A DNA stretch of 64,000 bases, from NCBI RefSeq assembly GCF_000611675.1, contig NZ_JATV01000011.1:1-64000 (forward strand). The letters run 5' to 3'. The notes under the pieces are model-generated. The model was not told the DNA's origin, did no database searches, and saw nothing but the letters and a program-made list of their open reading frames with translations. Made by a program: the position numbers and the translations under genes. How positions within the stretch are numbered: position 1 is the stretch's first letter; each line of letters opens with the position of its first letter. Below, in pieces: positions 54,593 through 64,000 of this stretch. This DNA is from Flavobacterium succinicans LMG 10402. Lineage in GTDB: Bacteria; Bacteroidota; Bacteroidia; Flavobacteriales; Flavobacteriaceae.

Positions 54593-54837
54593 ATCCTTGT
54601 TTTTGGTGTCAAAGTTAAAAATTTGTAGATAGTATTAACAAATTATCTTATGAAAACGTTTTCTTTAAATGGAGTTGCAATGTTTATTGGGGTTTTGGGT
54701 GTAGGGTAGGCGATTTAACGATCAAATTTAAGGGGCTTTTTGAGTTAAATGAAGTACAATTGTTAAAGAATAATTAAATAGAAATCGTGTGCTCGGGTTT
54801 GATTAACTTTGCCCAAAATTAAAAGAGCCTTGCTATC
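54593..54837. other. Divergent intergenic region MarC/DUF3109
   Basis: Holds TAACTTTG at 54804-54811 (candidate -7 box for the DUF3109 gene) and a 19-codon open frame at 54650-54709 that is probably chance. Confidence 0.4.
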
Positions 54838-55404
54838 ATGTTTCAATTAGGAAAAACCATCGTATCCGAAGATATACTCGAAAAAGAATTTGTATGTAAT
54901 TTGTCAGCATGTAAAGGAGCTTGTTGTGTGGATGGTGATGCAGGTGCGCCATTGAGCGAGGAGGAAACTAAAATCTTAGAAGCGATTTATCCAAAAGTAA
55001 AGCCTTTTTTACGTAAACAAGGGATAGAAGCAATAGAAGCACAAGGCACTTGGCTTAAAGGAACGGATGGTGACTTAGAAACGCCTTTAATCGAAAATAA
55101 AGATTGTGCCTATGTGATTTTTGATGGAGCGACCGCGCTTTGCGGCATCGAACAAGCCTATAATCAAGGTGTAATTGATTGGAAAAAACCTGTTTCTTGT
55201 CATTTGTATCCAATACGAGTGAAAGATTTTAGTGATTTTGCAGCAGTCAATTATGACAAATGGGATATTTGTGATGATGCTTGTTCACTGGGCAAAGAAC
55301 TCGAAGTGCCTGTGTACAAATTTGTGAAAGAAGCTCTCATTAGAAGGTTTGGTGAAAACTGGTATTTAGAGCTGGAGAAAGTAGCAAATGACTTAAAAAA
55401 ATAA
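54838..55404 (+). CDS. DUF3109 cysteine-rich protein
   Basis: 188 residues, no signal peptide. It matches DUF3109 with conserved cysteines in FVCNLSACKGACCVDGDAG (about 20-38), ENKDCAYVIFDGATALCGIEQA (about 83-104), SCHLYPIR and WDICDDACSLG. The pattern suggests an iron-sulfur or zinc site (YkgJ/CxxC-like). Function unknown. It lies upstream of nrdB on the same strand but about 270 nt away. Confidence 0.85.
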   Translation: MFQLGKTIVSEDILEKEFVCNLSACKGACCVDGDAGAPLSEEETKILEAIYPKVKPFLRKQGIEAIEAQGTWLKGTDGDLETPLIENKDCAYVIFDGATALCGIEQAYNQGVIDWKKPVSCHLYPIRVKDFSDFAAVNYDKWDICDDACSLGKELEVPVYKFVKEALIRRFGENWYLELEKVANDLKK

Positions 55405-55673
55405 ATCAAAAAAAATAATTTTTTTCTCTTGTATCTGAGTTTTTAAATCCTATATTTTACGGTGCTTCAGCCGTTTTGTTGAGATGCAAATTATTGAAAT
55501 TCAATAGATTGAATCTTAATGTAGTAAAACTTTTAAAAAAACCATCTTTGTTAAAAACTAGGGGGGGATTGTGAATAAGTTTGGCTTTCAAACCACGCTT
55601 AATTTCACAATCTTTGTAATCCCCAAATGCATTAAAATTCGCTTAAAAATTAAAAAAAAAATAAATCATAAAA
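55405..55673 (+). promoter_or_regulatory. Structured leader/operator region before nrdB
   Basis: A run of seven G (55561-55567) precedes a 9-bp perfect inverted repeat, GATTGTGAA (55567-55575) and TTCACAATC (55604-55612), with an inner 5-bp stem GTTTG/CAAAC (55579-55593). CAATCTTTG near 55609 resembles a -7 box. Could be a repressor site or RNA element. Confidence 0.45.
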
Positions 55674-56651
55674 ATGTCGCAATTAGAACCAATTTTACAA
55701 GAAAACAAAAATCGTTTCGTAATTTTTCCGATCAAACATCATGATATTTGGGAATGGTATAAGAAAATGGAAGCCAGTTTTTGGACGGCTGAAGAAATTG
55801 ATTTATCACAAGACTTAAGTGATTGGAACAACAAATTAAGTGAGGATGAGAAATATTTTATCAAACACATTTTAGCTTTTTTTGCCGCTTCTGATGGTAT
55901 TGTAAATGAGAATTTAGCTGAGAATTTTGTAAATGAAGTACAATACGCTGAGGCTAAATTTTTCTATGGTTTTCAAATTATGATGGAAAATATTCATAGT
56001 GAAACCTATTCTTTATTGATCGATACCTATGTGAAAGATGAAGTAGAGAAAAACCAATTGTTTACGGCGATTGAGGTTTTTCCAGCCATTATGAAAAAAG
56101 CACAATGGGCGTTAAAATGGATTGAGTCTGATTCATTTGCAGAGCGATTGATTGCTTTTGCCGCTGTTGAAGGGATTTTCTTTTCAGGAAGTTTTTGTTC
56201 TATTTTTTGGTTGAAAAAACGTGGCTTAATGCCAGGATTGACTTTTTCTAACGAGTTGATTTCTCGTGATGAAGGAGTTCACTGTGATTTCGCGGTACAT
56301 TTACACAATCATCATTTGATTAATAAAGTTCCTAAAGAGCGAATAAGAGAAATTTTAGTTGACGCATTAAATATTGAAAGAGAGTTTATCACTGAATCAC
56401 TTCCGGTAAGTTTGATTGGAATGAATGCGGGATTAATGACACAATATTTAGAATTCGTAACCGACCGTTTGTTGGTTGAGTTAGGTTGCGAAAGAGAATA
56501 CAATACCACAAATCCTTTTGACTTCATGGATATGATTTCATTGCAAGGAAAAACCAATTTCTTTGAGAAAAAAGTAGCAGAATATCAGAAAGCGGGCGTA
56601 ATGAACACAGACAGTGAAGCGCAAAAGATTTCATTCGACGCTGATTTTTAA
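55674..56651 (+). CDS. nrdB: Ribonucleotide reductase small subunit
   Basis: 325 residues, class I R2 fold. It carries the di-iron/tyrosyl-type cofactor. Metal ligands appear in [27 protein letters not shown] (Glu, His) and [16 protein letters not shown]. It supplies the radical for NrdA. A 211-nt gap separates it from nrdA. Confidence 0.94.
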   Translation: MSQLEPILQENKNRFVIFPIKHHDIWEWYKKMEASFWTAEEIDLSQDLSDWNNKLSEDEKYFIKHILAFFAASDGIVNENLAENFVNEVQYAEAKFFYGFQIMMENIHSETYSLLIDTYVKDEVEKNQLFTAIEVFPAIMKKAQWALKWIESDSFAERLIAFAAVEGIFFSGSFCSIFWLKKRGLMPGLTFSNELISRDEGVHCDFAVHLHNHHLINKVPKERIREILVDALNIEREFITESLPVSLIGMNAGLMTQYLEFVTDRLLVELGCEREYNTTNPFDFMDMISLQGKTNFFEKKVAEYQKAGVMNTDSEAQKISFDADF

Positions 56652-56862
56652 AAAAGTGAAGTAGTATCGTTTAGTAATTAGAAGTAATTAGTTCTTTTTA
56701 TTACCTATTAAATTTTGTCTTTTTTAGGCATTACTTACTAAGGTGATAAGGAATCCTTTGCCTCTAACAAATCAATGCATTCTAGGGATTAGTTTCCCAA
56801 TTCAATTATTACAAATACCCTAAAATGGCAAAGGGATTTGCTGTTTTTTAAAACCAAAACTT
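56652..56862. other. nrdB-nrdA gap
   Basis: 211 nt, AT-rich, including a loose inverted pair of CAAATCC-like sequence around AAGGAATCCTTTGCC (56757-56771) and AAAGGGATTTGC (56830-56841). Possibly an attenuator or a weak processing site; no gene. Confidence 0.35.
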
Positions 56863-59286
56863 ATGTACGTAGTAAAAAGAGATGGCCACAAAGAGCCTGT
56901 AATGTTCGACAAAATCACAGATAGAATTAAAAAACTATGCTATGGTTTGAATGATTTAGTAGATGCTGTAAAAGTGGCTATGAGAGTTATAGAAGGCTTG
57001 TATGACGGTGTATCTACTTCTGAATTAGATAACTTAGCAGCCGAAACAGCTGCATCTATGACTATTGCGCATCCTGATTATGCTCAATTAGCCGCTCGTA
57101 TTGCTATTTCTAATTTACATAAAAACACTAACAAATCGTTCTCAGAGACCATGAACGAAATGTATCATTACGTAAACCCTAGAAATGGTCAAAAGGCACC
57201 CTTGCTTTCGGATGAAGTACATAAAGTAATCATGGAAAATGCTGAATTCTTGAATTCTCATATCATTTATAACCGTGATTTTAATTATGATTATTTTGGT
57301 TTTAAAACTTTAGAGCGTTCTTATTTGTTAAAGATTAATGGCAAAATTGTAGAGCGTCCACAACACATGTTGATGCGTGTTTCTGTTGGTATTCATTTAA
57401 ACGATTTAGAATCGGTTATTGAAACCTACGACTTAATGTCTAAAAAATTCTTTACGCACGCAACGCCAACTTTATTTAATGCCGGAACACCAAAGCCTCA
57501 AATGTCTTCTTGTTTCCTTTTAGCAATGCAAGACGATAGTATTGATGGAATTTATGATACGTTGAAACAGACGGCTAAAATTTCACAATCTGCTGGAGGA
57601 ATTGGACTTTCTATTCATAATGTGAGAGCTACAGGTTCTTATATTCGCGGTACGAATGGTACTTCAAACGGGATTGTTCCTATGTTGCGTGTATTCAACG
57701 ATACCGCTCGTTATGTTGACCAAGGAGGAGGAAAACGTAAAGGGAGTTTTGCAATTTATATCGAAACTTGGCATGCTGACATCTTTGAATTTTTGGATTT
57801 AAAGAAAAACACAGGAAAAGAAGAAATGCGTGCCAGAGATTTATTCTTTGCTATGTGGACTTCAGATTTATTCATGAAACGTGTACAAGAAGATGCACAC
57901 TGGACGTTAATGTGTCCAAACGAATGCCCTGGATTGTATGATGTATATGGTGACGAATTCGAAGCTATGTATGTCGATTATGAAAACAGAGGAAAAGGAA
58001 GAAAAACCATCAAAGCTAGAGAACTGTGGGAAAAAATCCTTGAATCTCAAATCGAGACTGGTACGCCTTATATGTTGTATAAAGACGCCGCTAACCGTAA
58101 ATCGAATCAAAAAAACCTTGGTACGATTCGTTCCTCTAACTTGTGTACCGAAATTATGGAGTACACCTCAAAAGATGAAATTGCGGTATGTAACCTAGCG
58201 TCTATTTCGTTACCAATGTTTGTTGAAAACGGAAAATTCAATCATGAATTAATGTTTAAAGTAACCAAACGTGTAACCCGAAATTTAAATAAAGTAATTG
58301 ATAGGAATTACTATCCCGTAAAAGAAGCAGAAAATTCCAACATGCGTCACCGTCCAGTGGGATTGGGAGTACAAGGTTTAGCCGATGCTTTTATTATGTT
58401 ACGCATGCCTTTTACAAGCGACGAAGCAAAGAAATTGAATCAAGAAATTTTTGAAACACTATACTTTGCAGCGGTTACTGCTTCTATGGAAATGGCTAAA
58501 GAGGAAGGCCCTTATTCTACCTTTGAAGGTTCACCAATTTCTCAAGGAGAGTTCCAACACAACCTTTGGGGATTGAAAGACGAAGAATTATCCGGAAGAT
58601 GGGATTGGGCGTCTTTAAGAAAAGAAGTTATGCAATATGGCGTTAGAAATTCACTATTGGTGGCACCTATGCCAACAGCATCTACTTCTCAAATTCTAGG
58701 AAACAACGAAGCGTTTGAACCTTACACTTCTAATATTTACACAAGACGTGTACTTTCTGGAGAGTTTATTGTAGTAAACAAGCATTTATTGCATGACTTG
58801 GTAGAGCGTGGTTTATGGAACGAAACGTTGAAACAAGAAATCATGAGAAATAATGGTTCAGTACAAAATATTGAAGCGGTTCCTCAAGATTTAAAAGATT
58901 TGTACAAAACAGTTTGGGAAATGTCCATGAAAGACATTATCGATATGTCACGTCAAAGAGGTTATTTTATTGACCAATCACAGTCACTGAACTTGTTCAT
59001 GCAAGATGCTAATTACTCAAAATTAACTTCTATGCATTTCTATGCTTGGCAATCAGGATTAAAAACCGGAATGTACTATTTGAGAACCAAAGCAGCTGTA
59101 GATGCTATTAAGTTCACTTTGAATAATGACAAAAAAGAAGAGGCAATTCCAGAAAGTAAACCTAAAGCAAGACCCCTTGAAGCGGTTGAAATCGAAACAG
59201 TAGAAATGACTCCTGAAGAATACAGAGCTATGATTGAATTGGCCAAAAACGCAGGGCCAGACGATTGCGAAATGTGTGGGTCTTAA
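56863..59286 (+). CDS. nrdA: Ribonucleoside-diphosphate reductase large subunit
   Basis: 807 residues. ATP-cone allosteric domain at the N-terminus ([18 protein letters not shown]). The catalytic barrel includes [13 protein letters not shown] (Cys at about 222), [25 protein letters not shown] (about 428-451) and [19 protein letters not shown]. The C-terminal tail DDCEMCGS holds the redox cysteines. Reduces NDPs to dNDPs with NrdB. Terminator follows. Confidence 0.97.
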   Translation: MYVVKRDGHKEPVMFDKITDRIKKLCYGLNDLVDAVKVAMRVIEGLYDGVSTSELDNLAAETAASMTIAHPDYAQLAARIAISNLHKNTNKSFSETMNEMYHYVNPRNGQKAPLLSDEVHKVIMENAEFLNSHIIYNRDFNYDYFGFKTLERSYLLKINGKIVERPQHMLMRVSVGIHLNDLESVIETYDLMSKKFFTHATPTLFNAGTPKPQMSSCFLLAMQDDSIDGIYDTLKQTAKISQSAGGIGLSIHNVRATGSYIRGTNGTSNGIVPMLRVFNDTARYVDQGGGKRKGSFAIYIETWHADIFEFLDLKKNTGKEEMRARDLFFAMWTSDLFMKRVQEDAHWTLMCPNECPGLYDVYGDEFEAMYVDYENRGKGRKTIKARELWEKILESQIETGTPYMLYKDAANRKSNQKNLGTIRSSNLCTEIMEYTSKDEIAVCNLASISLPMFVENGKFNHELMFKVTKRVTRNLNKVIDRNYYPVKEAENSNMRHRPVGLGVQGLADAFIMLRMPFTSDEAKKLNQEIFETLYFAAVTASMEMAKEEGPYSTFEGSPISQGEFQHNLWGLKDEELSGRWDWASLRKEVMQYGVRNSLLVAPMPTASTSQILGNNEAFEPYTSNIYTRRVLSGEFIVVNKHLLHDLVERGLWNETLKQEIMRNNGSVQNIEAVPQDLKDLYKTVWEMSMKDIIDMSRQRGYFIDQSQSLNLFMQDANYSKLTSMHFYAWQSGLKTGMYYLRTKAAVDAIKFTLNNDKKEEAIPESKPKARPLEAVEIETVEMTPEEYRAMIELAKNAGPDDCEMCGS

Positions 59287-59310
59287 TTGATAAATCCATC
59301 GAGAAAAATG

Positions 59311-59344
59311 AAAACAGCTATCCAAATCGATAGCTGTTTTTTTT
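59311..59344 (+). terminator. nrdA terminator
   Basis: AAAACAGCTAT (59311-59321) and ATAGCTGTTTT (59330-59340), 8-nt loop, T-run, 25 nt after the stop. Confidence 0.9.
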
Positions 59345-59345
59345 A

Positions 59346-59353
59346 TACTTTTG
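59346..59353 (+). promoter_or_regulatory. Candidate -7 box (TACTTTTG)
   Basis: Fits TAnnTTTG right after the nrdA terminator; would start the AAA+ transcript at about 59360. Confidence 0.45.
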
Positions 59354-59379
59354 CACCTACAACCTCTAATTCAATCCTT

Positions 59380-60099
59380 TTGAGTTTATTATATTTTACG
59401 GACCGAAGTAATGTCCTCCTTGAAGATGTTGTCTTTAATGAAGCTGTCTCACAACAAATCCATCAATTTTTAAAGGAGTATCAATTTCGAAAAGTACTCG
59501 AACAATATGATTTACCTGTAGCCAATAAAATGTTACTTTATGGCAAAACAGGTTGTGGAAAAACGTTGACTGCCAAAGCCATTGCTAAAAAATTAAACAA
59601 GAAGCTAATTATTGTCAACCTCTCTAGAATTGTTTCGTCTAAATTAGGGGAAACCTCCAAAAATATCGAAGGTTTATTTAAAGAAGTACAGTACGAAAGT
59701 GCAGTGTTGTTTTTTGATGAGTTTGATTCTTTAGGGCAAATAAGGGATTATGACAACAAAGACAATACAGAGATGAAACGCGTGGTCAATTCCATTATTC
59801 AGTTGATTGATAGTTTTCCGAGTCGTTCTGTTTTAATTGCTGCTACGAATCAAATTCAAATGATAGACGAGGCCTTAGTGCGTCGCTTTGAATTACAACT
59901 TGAGTTTACAGCACCCAACTCAGCTGTTTTAGATAGGTATTATGATACGTTACTTCAAAAGTATCCGCTCCAATTTCAAAAAATGGAACGCTTGTACGAC
60001 ATTACTTTTGCTGAAGCAAAAAACCATTTACTACAATCAGTGAAAAATAATGTGATTCAAGACGCTATTGCGAATCATCCTCAGGATTTATCCGAATAG
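59380..60099 (+). CDS. AAA+ ATPase, probable non-ATG start
   Basis: About 239 residues if TTG 59380 is the start; no in-frame ATG lies before the Walker A motif region (about 59527). A longer frame to 59287 would run through the nrdA terminator, so it is rejected. Walker A LLYGKTGCGKTLTAKA, Walker B SAVLFFDEFDSLG, sensor 1 LIAATNQ, arginine finger region DEALVRRFE. Single AAA+ domain of the classic (FtsH/Cdc48-like) clade. The N-terminal substrate domain is absent or short. Role unknown. Confidence 0.75.
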   Translation: MSLLYFTDRSNVLLEDVVFNEAVSQQIHQFLKEYQFRKVLEQYDLPVANKMLLYGKTGCGKTLTAKAIAKKLNKKLIIVNLSRIVSSKLGETSKNIEGLFKEVQYESAVLFFDEFDSLGQIRDYDNKDNTEMKRVVNSIIQLIDSFPSRSVLIAATNQIQMIDEALVRRFELQLEFTAPNSAVLDRYYDTLLQKYPLQFQKMERLYDITFAEAKNHLLQSVKNNVIQDAIANHPQDLSE

Positions 60100-60122
60100 A
60101 AATATAAAACCAATCGTATTTG

Positions 60123-60130
60123 TATATTTG
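60123..60130 (+). promoter_or_regulatory. Candidate -7 box (TATATTTG) for dgt
   Basis: Fits TAnnTTTG 24 nt before the ATG at 60155. Confidence 0.45.
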
Positions 60131-60154
60131 ACAACTAATCATGCACAAAATAAA

Positions 60155-61501
60155 ATGAACTGGGAACAACTATTATCATTAAAACGTCAAGGCGACACAG
60201 GAAAGCGTTTGCGAATCGAACAAGATGAAACTCGTTTGGGGTTTGAAGTAGATTATGATCGCATCATTTTTTCGTCTGCTTTCAGAAGTTTGCAAGACAA
60301 AACTCAGGTAATTCCTTTATCTAAAACCGATTTTGTGCATACTCGTTTGACGCATAGTCTAGAGGTTTCTGTGGTAGGACGTTCTTTGGGAAGATTGGTA
60401 GGAAAAAAAATAATCGAAAAATATCCTCACTTACAAGAGATTCATGGCTATCAAATGAATGATTTTGGTGCCATTGTTGCTGCTGCTTCTCTCGCTCACG
60501 ACATTGGTAATCCACCGTTTGGACATTCTGGTGAAAAAGCAATTGGAGAGTATTTTTCAATTGGAAAAGGACAACAATATATAAATCAATTAACTCCTAA
60601 GCAATGGCAAGATTTGGTCGATTTTGAAGGTAATGCTAATGGGTTTTCAGTATTGAATAGTTCTCGTCCAGGAGTCGAAGGAGGAATTCGACTTTCGTTT
60701 GCTACGTTAGGTGCTTTTATGAAATATCCCAAAGAGAGTTTACCAAAGAAGCCGACCAAAAATATTGCCGATAAAAAATATGGTTTCTTTCAAACCGATA
60801 AAGATTTTTTTCAAGAAGTAGCTTTAGAAATGGGAATGATTCCCAACAAAAACAATCCAGATATTGGTTTCGAAAGACATCCATTGGCGTATTTGGTCGA
60901 AGCTGCCGATGATATTTGCTATACAATTATTGATTTTGAAGACGGAATCAATTTGGGATTGATTTCAGAAGATTTTGCATTAGAATATTTAATCAAATTG
61001 GTAAAAGACAGCATTGATACTTCTAAATATAAAACCTTAGCAACAAAAGAGGATAGAATTAGTTACTTACGCGCCTTAGCAATAGGAAGTTTGATAAATG
61101 ATGCCGTAAAAGTCTTTATCGAAAACGAAAACAGTATTTTGGAAGGAAATTTTCCTTTTGCTCTAATGGATAAAAGCAAATACAAAGCGCAAATGGATGA
61201 TATCATCAAAATTAGTGTCAAGAATATTTATCAGAGCAGAGAAGTGATTGAAAAAGAGTTGGTGGGTTATCAAATCATTCAGACCCTATTGGATAAATTT
61301 ATTGTGGCTTTTAATAATAAATTTGAAGGTAAGGCTTCCAATTACGACCAGCTAATTTTAAAAATGCTTCCAGAAAAGCACCATCTCGAAAAAGAAAATC
61401 TTTACGAGCGCTTATTACACATCTGCCATTATATTTCGATGTTGACAGATGGGAATGCTTTAAAAATTTATGAAACCCTGCAGGGAAGAAAGCGTGATTG
61501 A
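60155..61501 (+). CDS. dgt: Deoxyguanosinetriphosphate triphosphohydrolase
   Basis: 448 residues from ATG 60155 (MNWEQLLSLKRQGD); an upstream frame start adds 29 non-conserved residues. HD-domain fold: TRLTHSLEVSVVGRSLG, then LAHDIGNPPFGHSGEKAI (His-Asp pair), YLVEAADDICYTIIDFEDG. Cleaves dGTP to deoxyguanosine and triphosphate, lowering dNTP pools next door to the reductase genes. Convergent with DUF3078, 3 nt between stops. Confidence 0.93.
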   Translation: MNWEQLLSLKRQGDTGKRLRIEQDETRLGFEVDYDRIIFSSAFRSLQDKTQVIPLSKTDFVHTRLTHSLEVSVVGRSLGRLVGKKIIEKYPHLQEIHGYQMNDFGAIVAAASLAHDIGNPPFGHSGEKAIGEYFSIGKGQQYINQLTPKQWQDLVDFEGNANGFSVLNSSRPGVEGGIRLSFATLGAFMKYPKESLPKKPTKNIADKKYGFFQTDKDFFQEVALEMGMIPNKNNPDIGFERHPLAYLVEAADDICYTIIDFEDGINLGLISEDFALEYLIKLVKDSIDTSKYKTLATKEDRISYLRALAIGSLINDAVKVFIENENSILEGNFPFALMDKSKYKAQMDDIIKISVKNIYQSREVIEKELVGYQIIQTLLDKFIVAFNNKFEGKASNYDQLILKMLPEKHHLEKENLYERLLHICHYISMLTDGNALKIYETLQGRKRD

Positions 61502-61504
61502 TTT

Positions 61505-62575
61505 CTAAAAAGCATAAGCTAAACCAACTCCTAATACTTGTTTCATTTGCATTTTAGGTCCTTCGGTGATTTCTACGCCATCCTTTTCGCTTTTTGCTTT
61601 GATGTCATCATCATAAATAATTTGCGTCCCTATATTGGCCTTAACGTATTTATTCACGACTAATTCCAGTTGAATATTCCAGTCGACATCAACATTTCCA
61701 AAATTATTTACGTAATCAGAATAGAGGATAAGACGGTTGTCTAGTATGATGTTTTTGAAAATTTCTTTCTTGATCTGGTATTGTAGTAAAAGACCTAACT
61801 CAGTTTTTGTTCTTTTTCCTTTTCTGATTAAAATATTGTTTTCGTCATAAACGGCACCATCAACACCAAAAGCACCTTGATCAGCCAATCTTTGGTCTAA
61901 TACAAAGGTTTTTTTCATGGTAAAAGGTGAAATGTAGTAAGAATATTTTTTGTCCTTATTTATGTTTTCAGCACCAAGACCCATAAAAACATAGGCAGGA
62001 GCGAAAAATCGTGAAATAGCTACTTCTTTGTTTGGATACGAATAACCATCAGTAAATTGTGTATTAAAGTTGTATTTGGCCGAATAATACCAATTGGTCA
62101 AGGTGTCGCGTCTGTATCCAAAGGTAGAGTTGATGAGTATAGCATCATCCGTTTTTCTTAATTCGATGCCATCTTGCTTATTTAAACCATATCGAACAAT
62201 GAGTTCGTTTTGCCATTTAAATTTTTCACGGGTATATACTCGGGTGAAATTCCCTTTTACCAACCCTGATATAGAACTTGTTCCCCCTGCGTTCCAGTTT
62301 AGAAATGATATTTGGGTGATGTCAAAACCTAATTTATTTGTTTTAATCCAATTTGAAATTCCCAATGTGTTTACGGATGTTTTTCTAATAGTAGGAGCTT
62401 TTAATGGTGGCAATGTTTTGGGAATTACAAAAGGCCTAAAGGTAGGTTTTGTTGTTGGTGTTAGAATGAACAAGGTGTCCTTTTCTTCTTCTGATACCGG
62501 GATTTCTTGGCTATAATTTTGCAAAGAAAAGCTTATTAAAAAAAGTAATAAAATATGATTCTGTATAAATTTCAT
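61505..62575 (-). CDS. DUF3078 outer-membrane protein
   Basis: 356 residues. Signal peptide MKFIQNHILLLFLISFSLQNYSQ, then a Pro-rich stretch and a DUF3078 beta-barrel: TQISFLNWNAGGTSSISGLVKGNF (about 93-116), KFKWQNELIVRYGLNK and a closing strand VLGVGLAYAF with a terminal aromatic. Probably an outer-membrane protein of unknown role. It lies 24 nt after dxs on the same strand and may share its transcript. Confidence 0.85.
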   Translation of the reverse strand: MKFIQNHILLLFLISFSLQNYSQEIPVSEEEKDTLFILTPTTKPTFRPFVIPKTLPPLKAPTIRKTSVNTLGISNWIKTNKLGFDITQISFLNWNAGGTSSISGLVKGNFTRVYTREKFKWQNELIVRYGLNKQDGIELRKTDDAILINSTFGYRRDTLTNWYYSAKYNFNTQFTDGYSYPNKEVAISRFFAPAYVFMGLGAENINKDKKYSYYISPFTMKKTFVLDQRLADQGAFGVDGAVYDENNILIRKGKRTKTELGLLLQYQIKKEIFKNIILDNRLILYSDYVNNFGNVDVDWNIQLELVVNKYVKANIGTQIIYDDDIKAKSEKDGVEITEGPKMQMKQVLGVGLAYAF

Positions 62576-62599
62576 TATAAACTATTTAGTAATTGCAAA

Positions 62600-64000
62600 T
62601 TAACTGATTTTGTAGGATGAAAAAAAATCTATCAAGTTTTTAACGTCAATTTTGCACTTGTATTGTAATTCTTGTAAGGTGCCCTGTTCAATAAATTCAT
62701 CTGGTATACCTAGTATTTTTATTGTTTTTGAATAATTATTCTTGGCTGCAAATTCTGCGATAGCACTGCCAAATCCACCAGTTATTACACCATCCTCGAT
62801 GGTAAAAAGGGTTTCAAAATTTTTAAAAATAGCATGTAGAAGTTTTTCATCTAAAGGTTTTACAAAACCAAAATCATAATGAGCAAACTCAGTTTTGTTT
62901 TCCAATTGGTCTAATGCTTTTATCACATTAGTCCCGATGGTGCCAGTAGAAAGAATGGCAATTTTAGTGCCTTCTTTCAAACAATTGCCCTTTCCGAAAG
63001 GAGTTTTTTTGTAGGGAGATTTCCAATCAACAAATTCACCTCTACCTCTAGGATAGCGAATAGCTATGGGTTGGTCGATGCCTAATTGTACAGTATATAA
63101 TATATTTTGTAACTCTATTTCGTTCAGCGGAGCATAGATTGCTAGATTTGGTATGCATCTCAAATAGGCTAAGTCAAATACACCATGATGGGTAGCTCCG
63201 TCTTCACCAACCAATCCTGCTCTATCCAAACAAAAAATAACGGGTAAATTTTGTAAAGCCACATCATGAATCACTTGATCGTAAGCTCTTTGCAAGAAAG
63301 TGGAATAGATATTACAATACACAATCATTCCTTGAGTTGCCATTCCAGCGGCTAAGGTTACCGCGTGCTGTTCAGCAATACCCACATCAAAAGCGCGTTC
63401 TGGGAGCTCATCCATCATAAATTTCAGTGAACTACCAGAAGGCATTGCGGGTGTTATTCCTATGATTTTTTCATTCTTTTTGGCTAAATCCAACAGTGTT
63501 AAACCAAAAACATCTTGGTATTTTGGAGGCAAGTTGGCTTCTGATTTCGGGAGTAAATCTCCAGTTGCAGCGTCAAATTTCCCAGGCGCATGGTATTGTA
63601 CCTGATTTTCTTCGGCTTGTTGTAGTCCTTTACCTTTGGTAGTAATAACATGCAGAAATTTTGGTCCTTTTATTTTTTTTAAACGTGTTAGTTCTTTGAC
63701 AACGGCGTGTATGTCGTGGCCATCTATAGGACCAGAATAATCAAAGTTTAGGGACTTAATCATATTGTTTTGCCGATGATTTTTTCCTTCTTTAACTGCG
63801 GTCAAATACTGTTTTAGAGCGCCTACGCTTGGGTCGATTCCGATAGCGTTGTCGTTCAAAATGACTAATAAATTAGCATCGGTTACTCCCGCATGATTGA
63901 GTCCTTCAAAAGCCATTCCTGAGGCAATTGAGGCATCGCCAATTACTGCAATATGTTGTTTTTCGAAATCTCCTTTTAAGTTAGAAGCAATCGCCATTCC
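62600..64000 (-). CDS. dxs: 1-deoxy-D-xylulose-5-phosphate synthase, 5' part outside the window
   Basis: 466 C-terminal codons are present; the gene continues past the window edge, so the N-terminal part of the thiamine-diphosphate domain is missing. GDASIASGMAFEGLNHAG (thiamine diphosphate site), DVGIAEQHAVTLAAGMA (catalytic Glu), LDRAGLVGEDGATHHGVFDL and RYPRGRG are family signatures. It makes DXP, first step of the MEP isoprenoid pathway feeding undecaprenyl carrier and quinones. Confidence 0.96.
   Translation of the reverse strand, partial: GMAIASNLKGDFEKQHIAVIGDASIASGMAFEGLNHAGVTDANLLVILNDNAIGIDPSVGALKQYLTAVKEGKNHRQNNMIKSLNFDYSGPIDGHDIHAVVKELTRLKKIKGPKFLHVITTKGKGLQQAEENQVQYHAPGKFDAATGDLLPKSEANLPPKYQDVFGLTLLDLAKKNEKIIGITPAMPSGSSLKFMMDELPERAFDVGIAEQHAVTLAAGMATQGMIVYCNIYSTFLQRAYDQVIHDVALQNLPVIFCLDRAGLVGEDGATHHGVFDLAYLRCIPNLAIYAPLNEIELQNILYTVQLGIDQPIAIRYPRGRGEFVDWKSPYKKTPFGKGNCLKEGTKIAILSTGTIGTNVIKALDQLENKTEFAHYDFGFVKPLDEKLLHAIFKNFETLFTIEDGVITGGFGSAIAEFAAKNNYSKTIKILGIPDEFIEQGTLQELQYKCKIDVKNLIDFFSSYKIS

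Noticed and set aside
54650..54709. 19-codon frame MKTFSLNGV...
   Set aside because: No conserved feature visible, upstream of the -7 box of the next gene.

Overview
The window looks like a chromosomal segment of a Flavobacteriaceae bacterium, probably Flavobacterium or a close relative. The evidence is AT-rich DNA, no Shine-Dalgarno-like spacing, several -7 boxes of the Bacteroidetes type TAnnTTTG, a type IX secretion sorting domain, a TonB receptor with a carboxypeptidase-like N-terminal domain, and many families typical of this group (DUF3098, DUF4271, DUF4296, DUF3078, DUF3109, PF14595 thioredoxin). No rRNA, tRNA, CRISPR array, intact insertion sequence or prophage was seen.

Layout. 1-4150 is an accessory patch downstream of frr. 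It is a decaying tandem array of exported or lipoprotein genes and small partner genes that resembles polymorphic toxin/immunity cassettes, with repeated copies of the frr 3' end and its terminator. 4153-10130 is housekeeping on the minus strand (frr, pyrH, patatin, truB, uppP, DUF3098, ftsX) with one plus-strand thioredoxin-like gene. 10435-14028 is leuS, enlarged by three in-frame GC-rich palindromic elements; the largest carries a DUF559 (Vsr-like) nuclease domain. 14192-25979 holds a zinc peptidase, an Lrp regulator, hemD, DUF4271, a GT2 glycosyltransferase, pyrC, DUF4296, AraC, PEBP, an epimerase, tyrS and a LuxE-like gene. 26094-38204 appears to be a phosphate-response locus: a TonB receptor, surface lipoprotein and T9SS-tagged protein on the minus strand, divergent from phoB-phoR-pstS-pstC-pstA-pstB-phoU. 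38266-54592 is mixed metabolism and envelope genes (glycosyltransferase, giant outer-membrane protein, CPBP protease, TlpA-like, lysC, GNAT, fbp, TerB-like, HupE-like, dCMP deaminase, CtpA, MarC). 54838-64000 carries DUF3109, nrdB, nrdA, an AAA+ ATPase, dgt, DUF3078 and the 3' part of dxs.

How the genes work together. nrdA/nrdB (dNTP synthesis), the dCMP deaminase and dgt (dNTP breakdown) bear on nucleotide pools. pyrH and pyrC belong to pyrimidine synthesis. uppP, the GT2 enzyme and dxs touch polyprenyl-phosphate supply and use. The pst-pho cluster is a complete high-affinity phosphate uptake and signalling unit.

The most unusual points are the DUF559-bearing palindromic element inside leuS with its nuclease-less twin further along the same gene, and the degenerate cassette array after frr. 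In that array one metallopeptidase-like gene is split by an exact 95-bp tandem duplication whose removal restores a 445-codon frame.
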